From positions 1 to 64,000 of the forward strand of contig FCNS01000014.1 in assembly GCA_900045905.1 (NCBI GenBank): 64,000 bases of DNA, read 5' to 3'. Positions within the stretch are counted from its first letter, which is position 1. Each line of letters begins with the position of its first letter. Positions 1 through 7,592 of this stretch are shown one piece after another. Both the position numbers and the translations under genes were made by a program. Under the pieces are notes generated by a model. It was given only the letters and a program-made list of their open reading frames with translations, did no database searches and had not been told where the DNA came from. Source of the stretch: Clostridiales bacterium CHKCI001. GTDB lineage: Bacteria; Bacillota; Clostridia; Lachnospirales; Lachnospiraceae.

Positions 1-107
1 ATTTGAAAGAAGTAAGACCCCTTGAAGACGACGAGGTAGATAGGGCAGAGGTGGAAGTACAGTAATGTATGGAGCTGACTGTTACTAATCGGTCGAGGGC
101 ATAACCT
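1..107 (+). rRNA. rrl: 23S ribosomal RNA, 3' end (partial)
   Basis: The opening bases match the conserved end of bacterial large-subunit rRNA, including GACGACGAGGTAGATAGG and the terminal helix ACTAATCGGTCGAGGGC. The gene begins before the window, and the mature 3' end is placed near base 107 by analogy with other bacteria. No 5S rRNA follows: the next 98 bases carry no 5S-like sequence and a tRNA comes directly after. Confidence 0.92.
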
Positions 108-205
108 GAGGAAGAGTTTGGGAGCGAGAAGGAGCGAAAGAACTCGAAGGTTAGAAGGATAGGAAATAGGATGAAGAAGTTTTGTGTGTAGTTTTGAAAG
201 TATAT

Positions 206-279
206 GGCGGAATAGCTCAGTTGGCTAGAGCACACGGTTCATACCCGTGGTGTCATGGGTTCAAATCCCTTTTCCGCTA
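206..279 (+). tRNA. tRNA-Met (anticodon CAT)
   Basis: A complete cloverleaf of 74 bases. The acceptor strands are GGCGGAA (206-212) and TTCCGCT (272-278, one G-U pair), the D arm contains AGCTCAGTTGG, and the anticodon stem CACGG/CCGTG encloses a loop with CAT at 240-242. The T loop is TTCAAAT. The CCA end is not encoded. The T stem holds a U-U mismatch (256/270) where A-U would be expected. Sequence features fit elongator tRNA-Met; a lysidine-modified tRNA-Ile(CAU) cannot be fully excluded from the anticodon alone. Confidence 0.93.
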
Positions 280-283
280 CTTA

Positions 284-314
284 AACTGATCCAATCAATT
301 GGATCAGTTTTTTT
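284..314 (+). terminator. Rho-independent terminator after the rRNA/tRNA unit
   Basis: A perfect 11-bp stem AACTGATCCAA/TTGGATCAGTT with a 4-base loop is followed by a run of T. It ends the 23S-tRNA-Met transcription unit. Confidence 0.9.
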
Positions 315-522
315 GCGTTACTGGATAAAAAATATTAAGATAGTAAATTTACGTAAACATTACATAAAAAGGGTTTTTAATTTTACATTGTTGTGATAGT
401 TTTAATACATAGAAAAAAAGATATTTGGAGATAGAGAAACGTTACTTGGACATTTTTTTAATAAAATATGATAACTTATATAATAAAAACTAAATAGTTA
501 AAAAATATAGGGAGAAAAGAGT

Positions 523-707
523 ATGAAAAGATATGAAAAAAAGCTGGAAAAATGGATTGTTGGGCTTATACAATAAGCAGCATATATTTGATCTATAATA
601 TTAGTTATTATATAAGATACAGTGTATGGAATTGGGAAACTATCACATTGGGTATTATTAGCATTATACTCTGGATTGTATTTAATCGATTTATTTATTA
701 TTCTTAG
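523..707 (+). pseudogene. Broken small membrane-protein gene
   Basis: An ATG at 523 has a good ribosome site (AGGGAGA) and opens with MKRYEKKLEK, but reaches a stop after 17 codons. Shifting frame at about 552 restores an open frame to the TAG at 705-707. That frame is hydrophobic and aromatic, with one likely membrane segment (GIISIILWIVF). The simplest reading is a frameshifted gene for a protein of about 60 residues. The alternative is a true 51-residue ORF starting at 552, but it has no good ribosome site. No family was recognised. Confidence 0.35.
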
Positions 708-783
708 TTGAGTCTAGAAAGCTTGTTTTAAAATATTTGATGAAATAGAGTTTTGCAGTTGAATGAAAGGGACTTCCATTGAA

Positions 784-826
784 AGCTGTCATTGTGGGAC
801 TGAGATTTCTGTAATGGCAGTTTTTA
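784..826 (+). terminator. Terminator-like hairpin before repeat R1
   Basis: CTGTCATT pairs with AATGGCAG (one G-U pair) across a loop of about 19 bases and is followed by TTTTTA. It directly abuts an R1 repeat copy, as at the other R1 sites. No intact gene lies immediately upstream. Confidence 0.4.
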
Positions 827-868
827 TTATTATGATATGCAAAAAGATTTCATCAGAGTTTGCTTTTA
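826..868 (+). repeat. Interspersed repeat R1, copy 1
   Basis: A divergent copy of the R1 family: ATTATGATATGCAAAAAG matches the 5' core TTATCGTGATATGCAAAA, and the 3' part ends in TTTGCTTTTA. It directly follows a terminator-like hairpin. Confidence 0.6.
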
Positions 869-882
869 CCTTCTATGTCGAA

Positions 883-910
883 TCAAAATACCTTTTGACC
901 CCAACATCAT
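883..910 (+). repeat. Interspersed palindromic repeat R2, copy 1
   Basis: TCAAAATACC followed by TTTTGACCCCAACATCAT. The same sequence, reading in the other direction, occurs at 28295-28336 and 35494-35535. CAAAA and TTTTG form the inner part of a hairpin; the outer 5' arm of this copy is degraded. Confidence 0.7.
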
Positions 911-923
911 AATATGTTATAAT
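895..923 (+). promoter_or_regulatory. Promoter for the coiled-coil acyltransferase
   Basis: TTGACC at 895-900, a 17-base spacer, then TATAAT at 918-923. The -35 box lies inside the right arm of repeat R2. Transcription would start near 930, leaving a leader of about 90 bases before the TTG start at 1018. Confidence 0.65.
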
Positions 924-1017
924 AAAAAACTGAGCATAAGGGAAAAAATAGCCCTGTTCGTTCTAGTATATTATTGTTAAGTAACAGGAAAATCTCGTTA
1001 AGCAGGGGGAAGTTACG

Positions 1018-2967
1018 TTGCAGGAAGAAAAGGAGAAACTAAAAAAGGATACAGGAATTCGACAATATAGAGACGAAATCTTAGGATTGGGACAAGATAA
1101 AGATCAAATGCTGCGACTACAGCATTATCGGGATCGAATGCTTGGATTGACGGAAAACCGTTCTGTTCCGAGACATGAAAAACTAAATATGTGGAGTATT
1201 AAAGAGGGAAATGAAAATATTCTTCGTTTAGATGAATATATGAATGAACTTGCAAAACTTCAAGAGACTCGGGAAGAAATGCTGAAAATGCAGAGAGAAG
1301 GCTTAATGCGTTTGCAACAAGATAGAGAAGAGATGTTAAAGATGCAGCAGGATGGATTACTAAAATTACAACGAGACCGCGAAGAGATTATGCATCTTCA
1401 AGAAGAATTATTGGCTGCATTACAGCAAGGAACAAGCAGTGAGGAAAAATTACAAAAGACAATGCAGGAAATGTTAAAACTTCAGGAAGATACAGATAAG
1501 ATTTTCCAAGAACAACAGAACCATATGCTGACATTTCAGAAAGATCGAGATGATATGGAAAGAAATCAGCAGGAAGGTCTGTTAAATATGAGACAAAATG
1601 AGTTTTTTCAGCTAGTAAAGAAAAAAAATAAAGAAAATCTTTGTACTTCTTTGAATTTGCAGCGAAAAGAACGAACAGAAGATAACAACCAATTACATTC
1701 ATTTTCAACAACAGAATCAGATTCTATTAATGAGAACGAAATAAAATCCAATGATAAGCCCAATGTGCTAGAAACTAAAAAAATAGAGCAAGAAAAGAAG
1801 CCAACATTTGACCAACCAGAAGAACAGAAACAAGGAAATTTGGAGTTCAGGAGAGAAAAGCCTTCCTTAGTAAAATCTCATACAATGAGCATTGATAAAA
1901 GAAATTTTGGTATGGATGTTGTTCGTAGTATTGCAGTTATCTTAGTGCTTAGCATTCATTTCTTTTTATATAACGGATACTATGCATTGCCTCAGATTGG
2001 AATAAAAGTGTGGCTTGTAGATTGGGCTCGTTCTTTCTTCTTTGTAGGAGTTCCACTATTTTTGATGATTACTGGATTTTTGAGAGGAACGAAAAAACCT
2101 ACATTAAGCTATTATCTTGGCATTATTCCTATTTTATTGACTTGGGCAATTGTTACAGTTATTTGTATTTTATTTAAAATTTATTATTTGGATATTCATC
2201 AAAGTACGATTTTATGGATTGCGGACATCTTTAATTATACAGGGGCTACTTATAGCTGGTATATTGAGATGTATATTGGAATATTTTTATTATGTCCATT
2301 TTTAAATCGAATTACGGAACATATGGATAAGAAACAGTTTCGTATTTTGCTTGGTACAATGATTGCACTTACGTTTCTTCCGACTCTAACGAATCGTTGG
2401 GGAGGAAAAGAATTAAACTTAAATATCCTTCCTGATTATTGGATGTCTCTTTATCCATTTACATATTATTTTATCGGAAGTTATATACGAAAATTCTCTG
2501 TAAAACTTTCTTTTAGAAAGGGCATTTTAGGAGCGTTATTCTTTGCGATGATAAAGGGAAGTATTCTTTATTATACGGCGAATGGAGGAATTTTCGTTGA
2601 GCGAATTGGAGATGGATATTCGGACATATTTGTAGCAGGTACGAGCATTTGTTTGTTTTTAGCATTTTATGATTTAAAAACAGAAAATCGAGACTTAAAA
2701 AGAGTATTTTACCATATTTCTAAGGTATCTTTAGCAATCTATTTAGTCTCATGGATTTTTGATCGAATTCTTTATGCAATGATGTTTCCATATTTTTCCA
2801 TTGATACTTATATATGGTGTTACTTTATATTTGTACCAACTTCGTTTTTCTGCTCACTGCTTACTGCAACGGTAATCGAACGAGTGGTACAGTGGATTTA
2901 TCATAATAGCCTAAATATGGCAGTTTTTCTAAAAAATAAAAGAAAAACCTCTGCTAAAAGGGGTTGA
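1018..2967 (+). CDS. Membrane acyltransferase with N-terminal coiled coil
   Basis: A 649-residue protein with two parts. Residues 1-205 are strongly charged and predicted coiled coil, including three tandem 18-residue repeats at 85-138, each starting REE(M/I). Residues 210-290 are a polar linker. Residues 295-640 are an acyltransferase-3 (OafA/WecH-type) domain with about ten membrane segments, opening with the family pattern MDVVRSIAVILVLSIH, in which Arg and His are the expected active-site residues. These enzymes transfer acyl, usually acetyl, groups to cell-surface sugars. The start codon is TTG with a GGGGGAAG ribosome site. The long cytoplasmic coiled coil is unusual for the family and suggests oligomerisation or a partner. 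The acceptor is unknown. Confidence 0.8.
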   Translation: MQEEKEKLKKDTGIRQYRDEILGLGQDKDQMLRLQHYRDRMLGLTENRSVPRHEKLNMWSIKEGNENILRLDEYMNELAKLQETREEMLKMQREGLMRLQQDREEMLKMQQDGLLKLQRDREEIMHLQEELLAALQQGTSSEEKLQKTMQEMLKLQEDTDKIFQEQQNHMLTFQKDRDDMERNQQEGLLNMRQNEFFQLVKKKNKENLCTSLNLQRKERTEDNNQLHSFSTTESDSINENEIKSNDKPNVLETKKIEQEKKPTFDQPEEQKQGNLEFRREKPSLVKSHTMSIDKRNFGMDVVRSIAVILVLSIHFFLYNGYYALPQIGIKVWLVDWARSFFFVGVPLFLMITGFLRGTKKPTLSYYLGIIPILLTWAIVTVICILFKIYYLDIHQSTILWIADIFNYTGATYSWYIEMYIGIFLLCPFLNRITEHMDKKQFRILLGTMIALTFLPTLTNRWGGKELNLNILPDYWMSLYPFTYYFIGSYIRKFSVKLSFRKGILGALFFAMIKGSILYYTANGGIFVERIGDGYSDIFVAGTSICLFLAFYDLKTENRDLKRVFYHISKVSLAIYLVSWIFDRILYAMMFPYFSIDTYIWCYFIFVPTSFFCSLLTATVIERVVQWIYHNSLNMAVFLKNKRKTSAKRG

Positions 2968-2992
2968 CAAAAAATAAAATTCGTCCTATGAT
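2964..2992 (+). promoter_or_regulatory. Promoter of the thrS T-box transcript
   Basis: TTGACA (2964-2969), a 17-base spacer, then TATGAT (2987-2992). The -35 box overlaps the TGA stop of the upstream acyltransferase (2965-2967), so the two units are packed with no spare sequence. Confidence 0.85.
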
Positions 2993-2999
2993 TAAGACA

Positions 3000-3242
3000 G
3001 CTAAATAATTATAGCTATGAAGGAACAAGTAGCCATAGGATTATCCGCCAGAGAGAAGAAACAATAGCTGGAAGTTTCTTTCTGATAGATATGGTGAATA
3101 CCACTCCTGAGCTGCGATAGGAAATGATCGCCGTACCTCTGCGTTAAAGAGTAAGGTTTGATAGAACCTGAGTGAAAATCAAGGTGGAACCGTGTATATG
3201 ATGCACCCTTGGACAGGCTGTAGCCTGCCCAGGGTGTTTTTT
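3000..3242 (+). promoter_or_regulatory. T-box riboswitch leader of thrS
   Basis: A leader of about 240 bases carrying the T-box signature AAGGTGGAACCGTG (3181-3194), the conserved CGTTAAAGAG upstream of it, and a terminator that competes with the antiterminator. Uncharged tRNA pairing with the specifier codon and the T-box bulge stabilises the antiterminator and lets thrS be transcribed. An ACC (Thr) triplet in GAATACCACTCC (about 3095-3106) is a possible specifier; I could not fold the leader to confirm its place in stem I. Confidence 0.9.
3203..3242 (+). terminator. T-box regulatory terminator
   Basis: CACCCTTGG pairs with CCAGGGTG, extended inward by an AGGCT/AGCCT stem, and is followed by TTTTTTGTT. 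It overlaps the antiterminator sequence of the T-box, as expected for tRNA-controlled attenuation. Confidence 0.88.
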
Positions 3243-3243
3243 G

Positions 3244-3283
3244 TTATCGTGATATACACATCCAGAGGAGATTTCTTTTGTTT
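3244..3283 (+). repeat. Interspersed repeat R1, copy 2
   Basis: It begins TTATCGTGATATACACA and ends AGGAGATTTCTTTTGTTT, matching both ends of the R1 consensus with a variable middle. It starts right after the T-tract of the T-box terminator, so it lies in the read-through leader of thrS. Confidence 0.8.
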
Positions 3284-3385
3284 GATGGGGATAATAGGAA
3301 ATGAGCAAAATGTTGTTTCTTAATGATATAAGCCAAGTGGGAGATAGTTCCTTAAAATAATATAAAACGAGAGGAGACTTAAAAA

Positions 3386-5347
3386 ATGATTATTACATTA
3401 AAAGATGGGTCAAAAAAAGAGTATGCACAGTCAATGTCTGTTTTAGATATTGCGAAAGACATTAGTGAAGGTCTGGCTAGGATGGCAACTGCTGGAGAAA
3501 TGAATGGAGAAGTAGTGGATTTAAGAACGGTAGTAGAAAATGACTGTGAATTAAATATTTTAACAGCAAATGATGAAAAGGGACTTGCAGCACTTCGTCA
3601 TACAACCTCTCATGTATTGGCAGAGGCAGTAAAACGTATTCGTCCAGATGCAAAATTAGCAATTGGTCCTTCAATTGATACAGGATTTTACTATGATTTT
3701 GAGTGTGAACCATTTTCAAGAGAAGATTTGGATGCAATTGAAAAGGAAATGAAAAAGATTATTAAGGAAGGTGCGAAAATTGAGCGTTTTGAACTTCCGA
3801 GAGCAGAAGCAATTGCATTTATGAAAGAAAAGGGTGAGCCATATAAAGTAGAATTAATCGAAGATTTGCCAGAAGATGCGGTGATTTCTTTCTATTCTCA
3901 AGGAGATTTTACCGATTTATGTGCAGGACCTCATTTAATGAGTACAAAGGGAATTAAGGCATTTAAGCTTCTGTCTTCTTCTGGTGCTTACTGGAGAGGT
4001 TCTGAAAAAAATAAAATGTTAGCTCGTATTTATGGAACTGCATTTGCCAAGAAAGAAGAATTAAATGCTTATTTAGAGCAATTGGAGGAGGCGAAAAAGC
4101 GCGACCATAACAAGTTGGGACGTGAAATGGAATTATTTACAACAGTAGATGTAGTTGGACAAGGACTTCCTCTTATTATGCCAAAGGGCGTTATTATGAT
4201 GAAGGAGTTACAACGCTGGATTGAAGATTTAGAAGATAATGAATGGGGATATGTTCGTACAAAGACGCCGTTGATGGCTAAAAGTGATCTTTATAAAATT
4301 TCTGGTCATTGGGATCATTATAAAGAAGGTATGTTTGTCCTTGGAGATGAAGAAAAAGATAAGGAAGTATTTGCACTTCGTCCAATGACTTGTCCATTCC
4401 AATATTATGTATATAAAGCAACACAACATAGCTATCGTGAATTACCACTGCGTTATGGTGAGACATCTACGTTGTTCCGTAATGAAGATTCTGGGGAAAT
4501 GCATGGTTTAACACGTGTACGTCAGTTTACAATTTCAGAGGGACATTTAATTGTGCGTCCAGATCAGGTAGATGAAGAATTTAAGAATTGTGTTCACTTA
4601 GCTGTGCATGTGCTTACAACATTGGGATTACAAGACGATGTAACCTATCGTCTGTCGAAATGGGACCCTGCCAATACAGAAAAATATATTGGTGATGCAG
4701 AGTATTGGGAGACATCTCAAGGAAAGATGCGTGAATTGCTGAATGAGTTAGATCTTCCGTTTGTAGAAGCAGATGGAGAAGCTGCATTCTATGGTCCGAA
4801 ATTGGATATTCAGGCAAAGAATGTGTATGGAAAAGAAGACACAATGATTACGATTCAGTTAGACTTTGCATTGGCAGAGCAGTTTGATATGTATTATATC
4901 GACGAAAATGGTGATAAGAAACGTCCATTTATTATTCATAGAACTTCCATGGGATGTTATGAAAGAACATTAGCATGGTTAATTGAAAAGTATGCAGGAT
5001 TGTTCCCAACATGGTTATGTCCAGAACAAGTTCGTGTACTGCCTATTTCTGAAAAATATAAGGATTATGCAGAACAGGTAAATGCACAACTGAAAGTAAA
5101 TGGGGTTCGCTCCAGTGTCGATAATCGTTCCGAAAAGATTGGATATAAGATCCGTGAGGCACGTCTTGCAAAGGTTCCATATATGTTAGTAGTTGGAGCA
5201 AAGGAAGAAGAGGATCATGTAGTATCCGTAAGAAGCCGTTACCTTGGAGATGAAGGACAGAAACCATTAGAAGAATTCATTGATGCTATCTGCAAGGAAA
5301 TCCGCACGAAAGAAATACGCAAAATTGAAGTAGAAAACCAAAAATAA
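3386..5347 (+). CDS. thrS: Threonyl-tRNA synthetase
   Basis: A 653-residue class II synthetase that charges tRNA-Thr in the cytoplasm. The order of domains is complete: N-terminal TGS domain (about 1-62), editing/SAD region with the HTTSHVLAEAV motif (about 71-81) and TDLCAGPHL, a catalytic core with RPMTCPFQYYVYK (Zn-binding Cys), the R-x-E loop in RYGETSTLFRNEDSGEMHG and HRTSMGCYERTLAWLIEKYAG, and a C-terminal anticodon-binding domain (about 540-640). The ribosome site GAGAGGAG precedes the ATG. The gene stands alone and is controlled by the T-box leader upstream, whose terminator must be bypassed. Confidence 0.97.
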   Translation: MIITLKDGSKKEYAQSMSVLDIAKDISEGLARMATAGEMNGEVVDLRTVVENDCELNILTANDEKGLAALRHTTSHVLAEAVKRIRPDAKLAIGPSIDTGFYYDFECEPFSREDLDAIEKEMKKIIKEGAKIERFELPRAEAIAFMKEKGEPYKVELIEDLPEDAVISFYSQGDFTDLCAGPHLMSTKGIKAFKLLSSSGAYWRGSEKNKMLARIYGTAFAKKEELNAYLEQLEEAKKRDHNKLGREMELFTTVDVVGQGLPLIMPKGVIMMKELQRWIEDLEDNEWGYVRTKTPLMAKSDLYKISGHWDHYKEGMFVLGDEEKDKEVFALRPMTCPFQYYVYKATQHSYRELPLRYGETSTLFRNEDSGEMHGLTRVRQFTISEGHLIVRPDQVDEEFKNCVHLAVHVLTTLGLQDDVTYRLSKWDPANTEKYIGDAEYWETSQGKMRELLNELDLPFVEADGEAAFYGPKLDIQAKNVYGKEDTMITIQLDFALAEQFDMYYIDENGDKKRPFIIHRTSMGCYERTLAWLIEKYAGLFPTWLCPEQVRVLPISEKYKDYAEQVNAQLKVNGVRSSVDNRSEKIGYKIREARLAKVPYMLVVGAKEEEDHVVSVRSRYLGDEGQKPLEEFIDAICKEIRTKEIRKIEVENQK

Positions 5348-5360
5348 TCTTTTATATTAG

Positions 5361-5393
5361 GAAACGTTGGTATTTAATACCGACGTTTCTTTA
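5361..5393 (+). terminator. Terminator of thrS
   Basis: GAAACGTTGGTATT pairs with AATACCGACGTTTC, nearly perfectly, around a very short loop and is followed by TTTAGT. An R1 repeat copy begins a few bases after it. Confidence 0.85.
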
Positions 5394-5399
5394 GTCATT

Positions 5400-5440
5400 G
5401 TCATCGTATACAAAAAAGTTCTAGTAGAGGTTCTGCTTTT
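5400..5440 (+). repeat. Interspersed repeat R1, copy 3
   Basis: TCATCGTATACAAAAAAG, then AGTAGAGGTTCTGCTTTT: a more divergent R1 copy that keeps the ATCGT..AT..CAAAA start and the GAGGTT..CTTTT end. It follows the thrS terminator. Confidence 0.6.
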
Positions 5441-5573
5441 CAGTGAAAGAATCTCTAAAAAATCTGTTAATTAATAGATTTTTTCTGTAGTTGTATGGAT
5501 TTTATACTTGCAGTTAAGGATGATGTCGTGTTAAAATAGATGTAAATTCTTGGAGAAAGGTGGTACATAAATT

Positions 5574-5933
5574 ATGAATCAGGAAACTTTAAATTATGTC
5601 GTTGAAAAAACCCGTGAATTAATCGCAGCCCCTACGTGTAGTAGTGAAACAAAAGCAGCAGCACAGAAATGGATGGATGCGGTAGGAACTGACAAGGAAA
5701 AAGAAGAAACTCAAAAATATATTGAGGAACTAGAGGCAGATATTATGCCAATTGATATGTTAATTGGGTTTGCTGAATCAGAAAAAGGTATGGGCTATTT
5801 TGGAGCAGAAACTGCCGCAACGATTGTGTCACATGCAAAAGAAATCAAGGCAGCTGGAGCAAAATATTGCGATTGTCCTGCTTGTACAGTAGTCGCAGAA
5901 ATTTTGGAAAAGAAAGAAGAGCTCTTAAAATAA
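5574..5933 (+). CDS. Small conserved Cys-motif protein of unknown function
   Basis: A 119-residue soluble acidic protein with no signal peptide or membrane segment. It is mostly helical by composition and ends with a KYCDCPACTVV motif (about 97-107), giving a compact C-x-C-x-x-C cluster suited to metal or thiol chemistry, plus one earlier Cys near residue 22. Similar clostridial proteins are, as I recall, often labelled Hsp90-like by automatic pipelines, but nothing of the Hsp90 fold (ATP-binding GHKL motifs, about 600 residues) is present. The ribosome site AAAGGTGG precedes the ATG. It has its own terminator and is monocistronic. Function unknown. Confidence 0.75.
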   Translation: MNQETLNYVVEKTRELIAAPTCSSETKAAAQKWMDAVGTDKEKEETQKYIEELEADIMPIDMLIGFAESEKGMGYFGAETAATIVSHAKEIKAAGAKYCDCPACTVVAEILEKKEELLK

Positions 5934-5948
5934 GAGGGGAATTTATCA

Positions 5949-5995
5949 AGAAAACCGCTTGTCTGTAAAATGCAGAAAGCGGCTTTCTTTTTTTT
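5949..5995 (+). terminator. Terminator after the Cys-motif gene
   Basis: AAAACCGCTT pairs with AAGCGGCTTT around a loop containing a smaller TCTG/CAGA stem, followed by a run of eight or more T. Confidence 0.85.
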
Positions 5996-6033
5996 AGGAA
6001 ATATGGCTTTTTCCTAACTTTTGTAGGAAAGCA

Positions 6034-6062
6034 TTGACATGAAATAATATAATAATTAGAAT
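6034..6062 (+). promoter_or_regulatory. Candidate promoter of the MFS gene
   Basis: TTGACA (6034-6039), a 17-base spacer, then TAGAAT (6057-6062). A small hairpin, TTTCCTA/TAGGAAA (about 6010-6030), sits just upstream of the -35 box and could be an operator. A leader of about 170 bases separates this promoter from the gene. Confidence 0.5.
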
Positions 6063-6245
6063 AATACCCATAAAATAGGAGACAAGTTTAGTGAGAAATA
6101 CAGCTTAAATAAAGAAGCTAAATAAAAAATAAATCAAATGACTCATGTATGATAAAAACTATGATATAAACTTGAGAATGTTAAGCGATTGCATAGCAGC
6201 AAGATACATTAGTAAAAGAGGGGGCTTTTCATGGGAGGATTAAGT

Positions 6246-7421
6246 ATGTCAACAATACTGTTAATAATTATCTATATTGCATTTATTGGGCTAGGAATTC
6301 CTGATTCTTTATTTGGAACAGCGTGGCCAGCAATTTATACGGAATTTGAACTTTCAGTTTCAGCAGCAAATTATGTTACATTTCTTATTTCTGGAGGAAC
6401 CGTAATTTCTAGCTTACTGGCAGCCAGACTAATCAATTATTTTGGAACTGCCAAAATTACAGCAGTAAGTACCACAATAACAGCCGCTGCTCTTTTGGGG
6501 TTTTCCTGTTCAAATAATATACTGTGGTTATGTTTATTTGCTGTACCTCTTGGATTAGGTGCAGGGGCAATTGATTCTGCGCTTAATAATTATGTAGCGT
6601 TACATTATAAAGCAATGCATATGAATTTTTTGCATTGTTTTTATGGTATTGGAGTTTCTTTAAGCCCATATTTGATGTCACTTGCTCTCTCTGTTAATGC
6701 AAATTGGAGAAATGGGTATCGAATGGTCTTTTGGTTTCAGCTTGGAATTGCTATAGTAACGATACTATCAATTCCATTATGGAAAAAGGTGAAACATTGC
6801 TCATCAGTACAGGAAAATTCTCCTGTCACAGTAGGGGTGTTTCAGTTATTAAAGATGTCGAAAATCCGTATTGCCTGTTTGATATTTATGGGTTCCTGTG
6901 CAATTGAATATACTTGTGGTGGTTGGGGTAGTACCTTTCTCGTAAATGCAAAAGGATTAACGGTAGATATTGCTGCTCAAATAATTACCTTTTATTATAT
7001 GGGAATTGCATTTGGTCGTTTTTTGTCTGGGATATTTGCCAATAGGTTTACTAGCTGGCAATTAGTTAAAGTTGGACAAAGGGTTATTTTAATTGCTATT
7101 ATTTTATTGTTTTTACCATTTCCGCCTTTTGTTTCTGGGATTGCATTATTTTTAATTGGGCTAGGAAATGGACCTATCTTTCCTAATATGCTGCATCTTA
7201 CTCCACAAAATTTTGGAACGGATATTTCTCAGTCTGTTATAAGTATACAAATGGCAGCATCTTACTTAAGTATTATGTTAGCACCAATATTGTTTGGAGT
7301 GATTGCTCAAATCATTGGTGTTACATTTTTTCCATGTTATTTAATGATTATGTTTCTAATTATGATAATTGGAACGATATTATTAAAATGGAAAATCAGA
7401 AGTAACACTAAGATACAGTAA
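6246..7421 (+). CDS. MFS transporter
   Basis: A polytopic protein with about twelve membrane segments of the major facilitator superfamily. The N half has LGIPDSLFGTAWPAIYTEF and GLGAGAIDSALNNYVALHY; the C half has LIGLGNGPIFPNMLHLTPQNFG. These resemble the sugar/FucP-like branch, but the substrate cannot be assigned. Two in-frame ATGs at 6231 and 6246 each have a purine-rich site. I prefer 6246, with GGAGG seven bases upstream (391 residues). It converges with the oxidoreductase at 7593 with no strong terminator between them. Confidence 0.8.
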   Translation: MSTILLIIIYIAFIGLGIPDSLFGTAWPAIYTEFELSVSAANYVTFLISGGTVISSLLAARLINYFGTAKITAVSTTITAAALLGFSCSNNILWLCLFAVPLGLGAGAIDSALNNYVALHYKAMHMNFLHCFYGIGVSLSPYLMSLALSVNANWRNGYRMVFWFQLGIAIVTILSIPLWKKVKHCSSVQENSPVTVGVFQLLKMSKIRIACLIFMGSCAIEYTCGGWGSTFLVNAKGLTVDIAAQIITFYYMGIAFGRFLSGIFANRFTSWQLVKVGQRVILIAIILLFLPFPPFVSGIALFLIGLGNGPIFPNMLHLTPQNFGTDISQSVISIQMAASYLSIMLAPILFGVIAQIIGVTFFPCYLMIMFLIMIIGTILLKWKIRSNTKIQ

Positions 7422-7592
7422 AAGCTAACTAATTTCGAGTCAATGAAATTTGAATATTTTCCACTTTTTCTGTGGGTAATAGCTCAGATTTAATGTTTGT
7501 AATATTGATATGAAACGGTATTTTTTATTAGGCAAAGTGATTGGAACAAAACATATCACATAAATATAAGAAATTTTTCTTGAGAATTCGAA

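Noticed and set aside
110-205. Degenerate 5S rRNA between 23S and tRNA-Met
   Set aside because: The spacer is under 100 bases and shows none of the conserved 5S loops.
883-910. R2 repeat as terminal inverted repeat of an insertion sequence
   Set aside because: No transposase gene or second end is found near any of the three copies, and no target duplication could be seen.
4278-4466. Antisense frames inside thrS, atp, importer and other genes
   Set aside because: They lack ribosome sites, have unnatural composition and overlap well-supported genes; they are shadows.
5574-5933. Hsp90-like chaperone label for the 119-residue protein
   Set aside because: None of the Hsp90 ATPase motifs or domain sizes are present.
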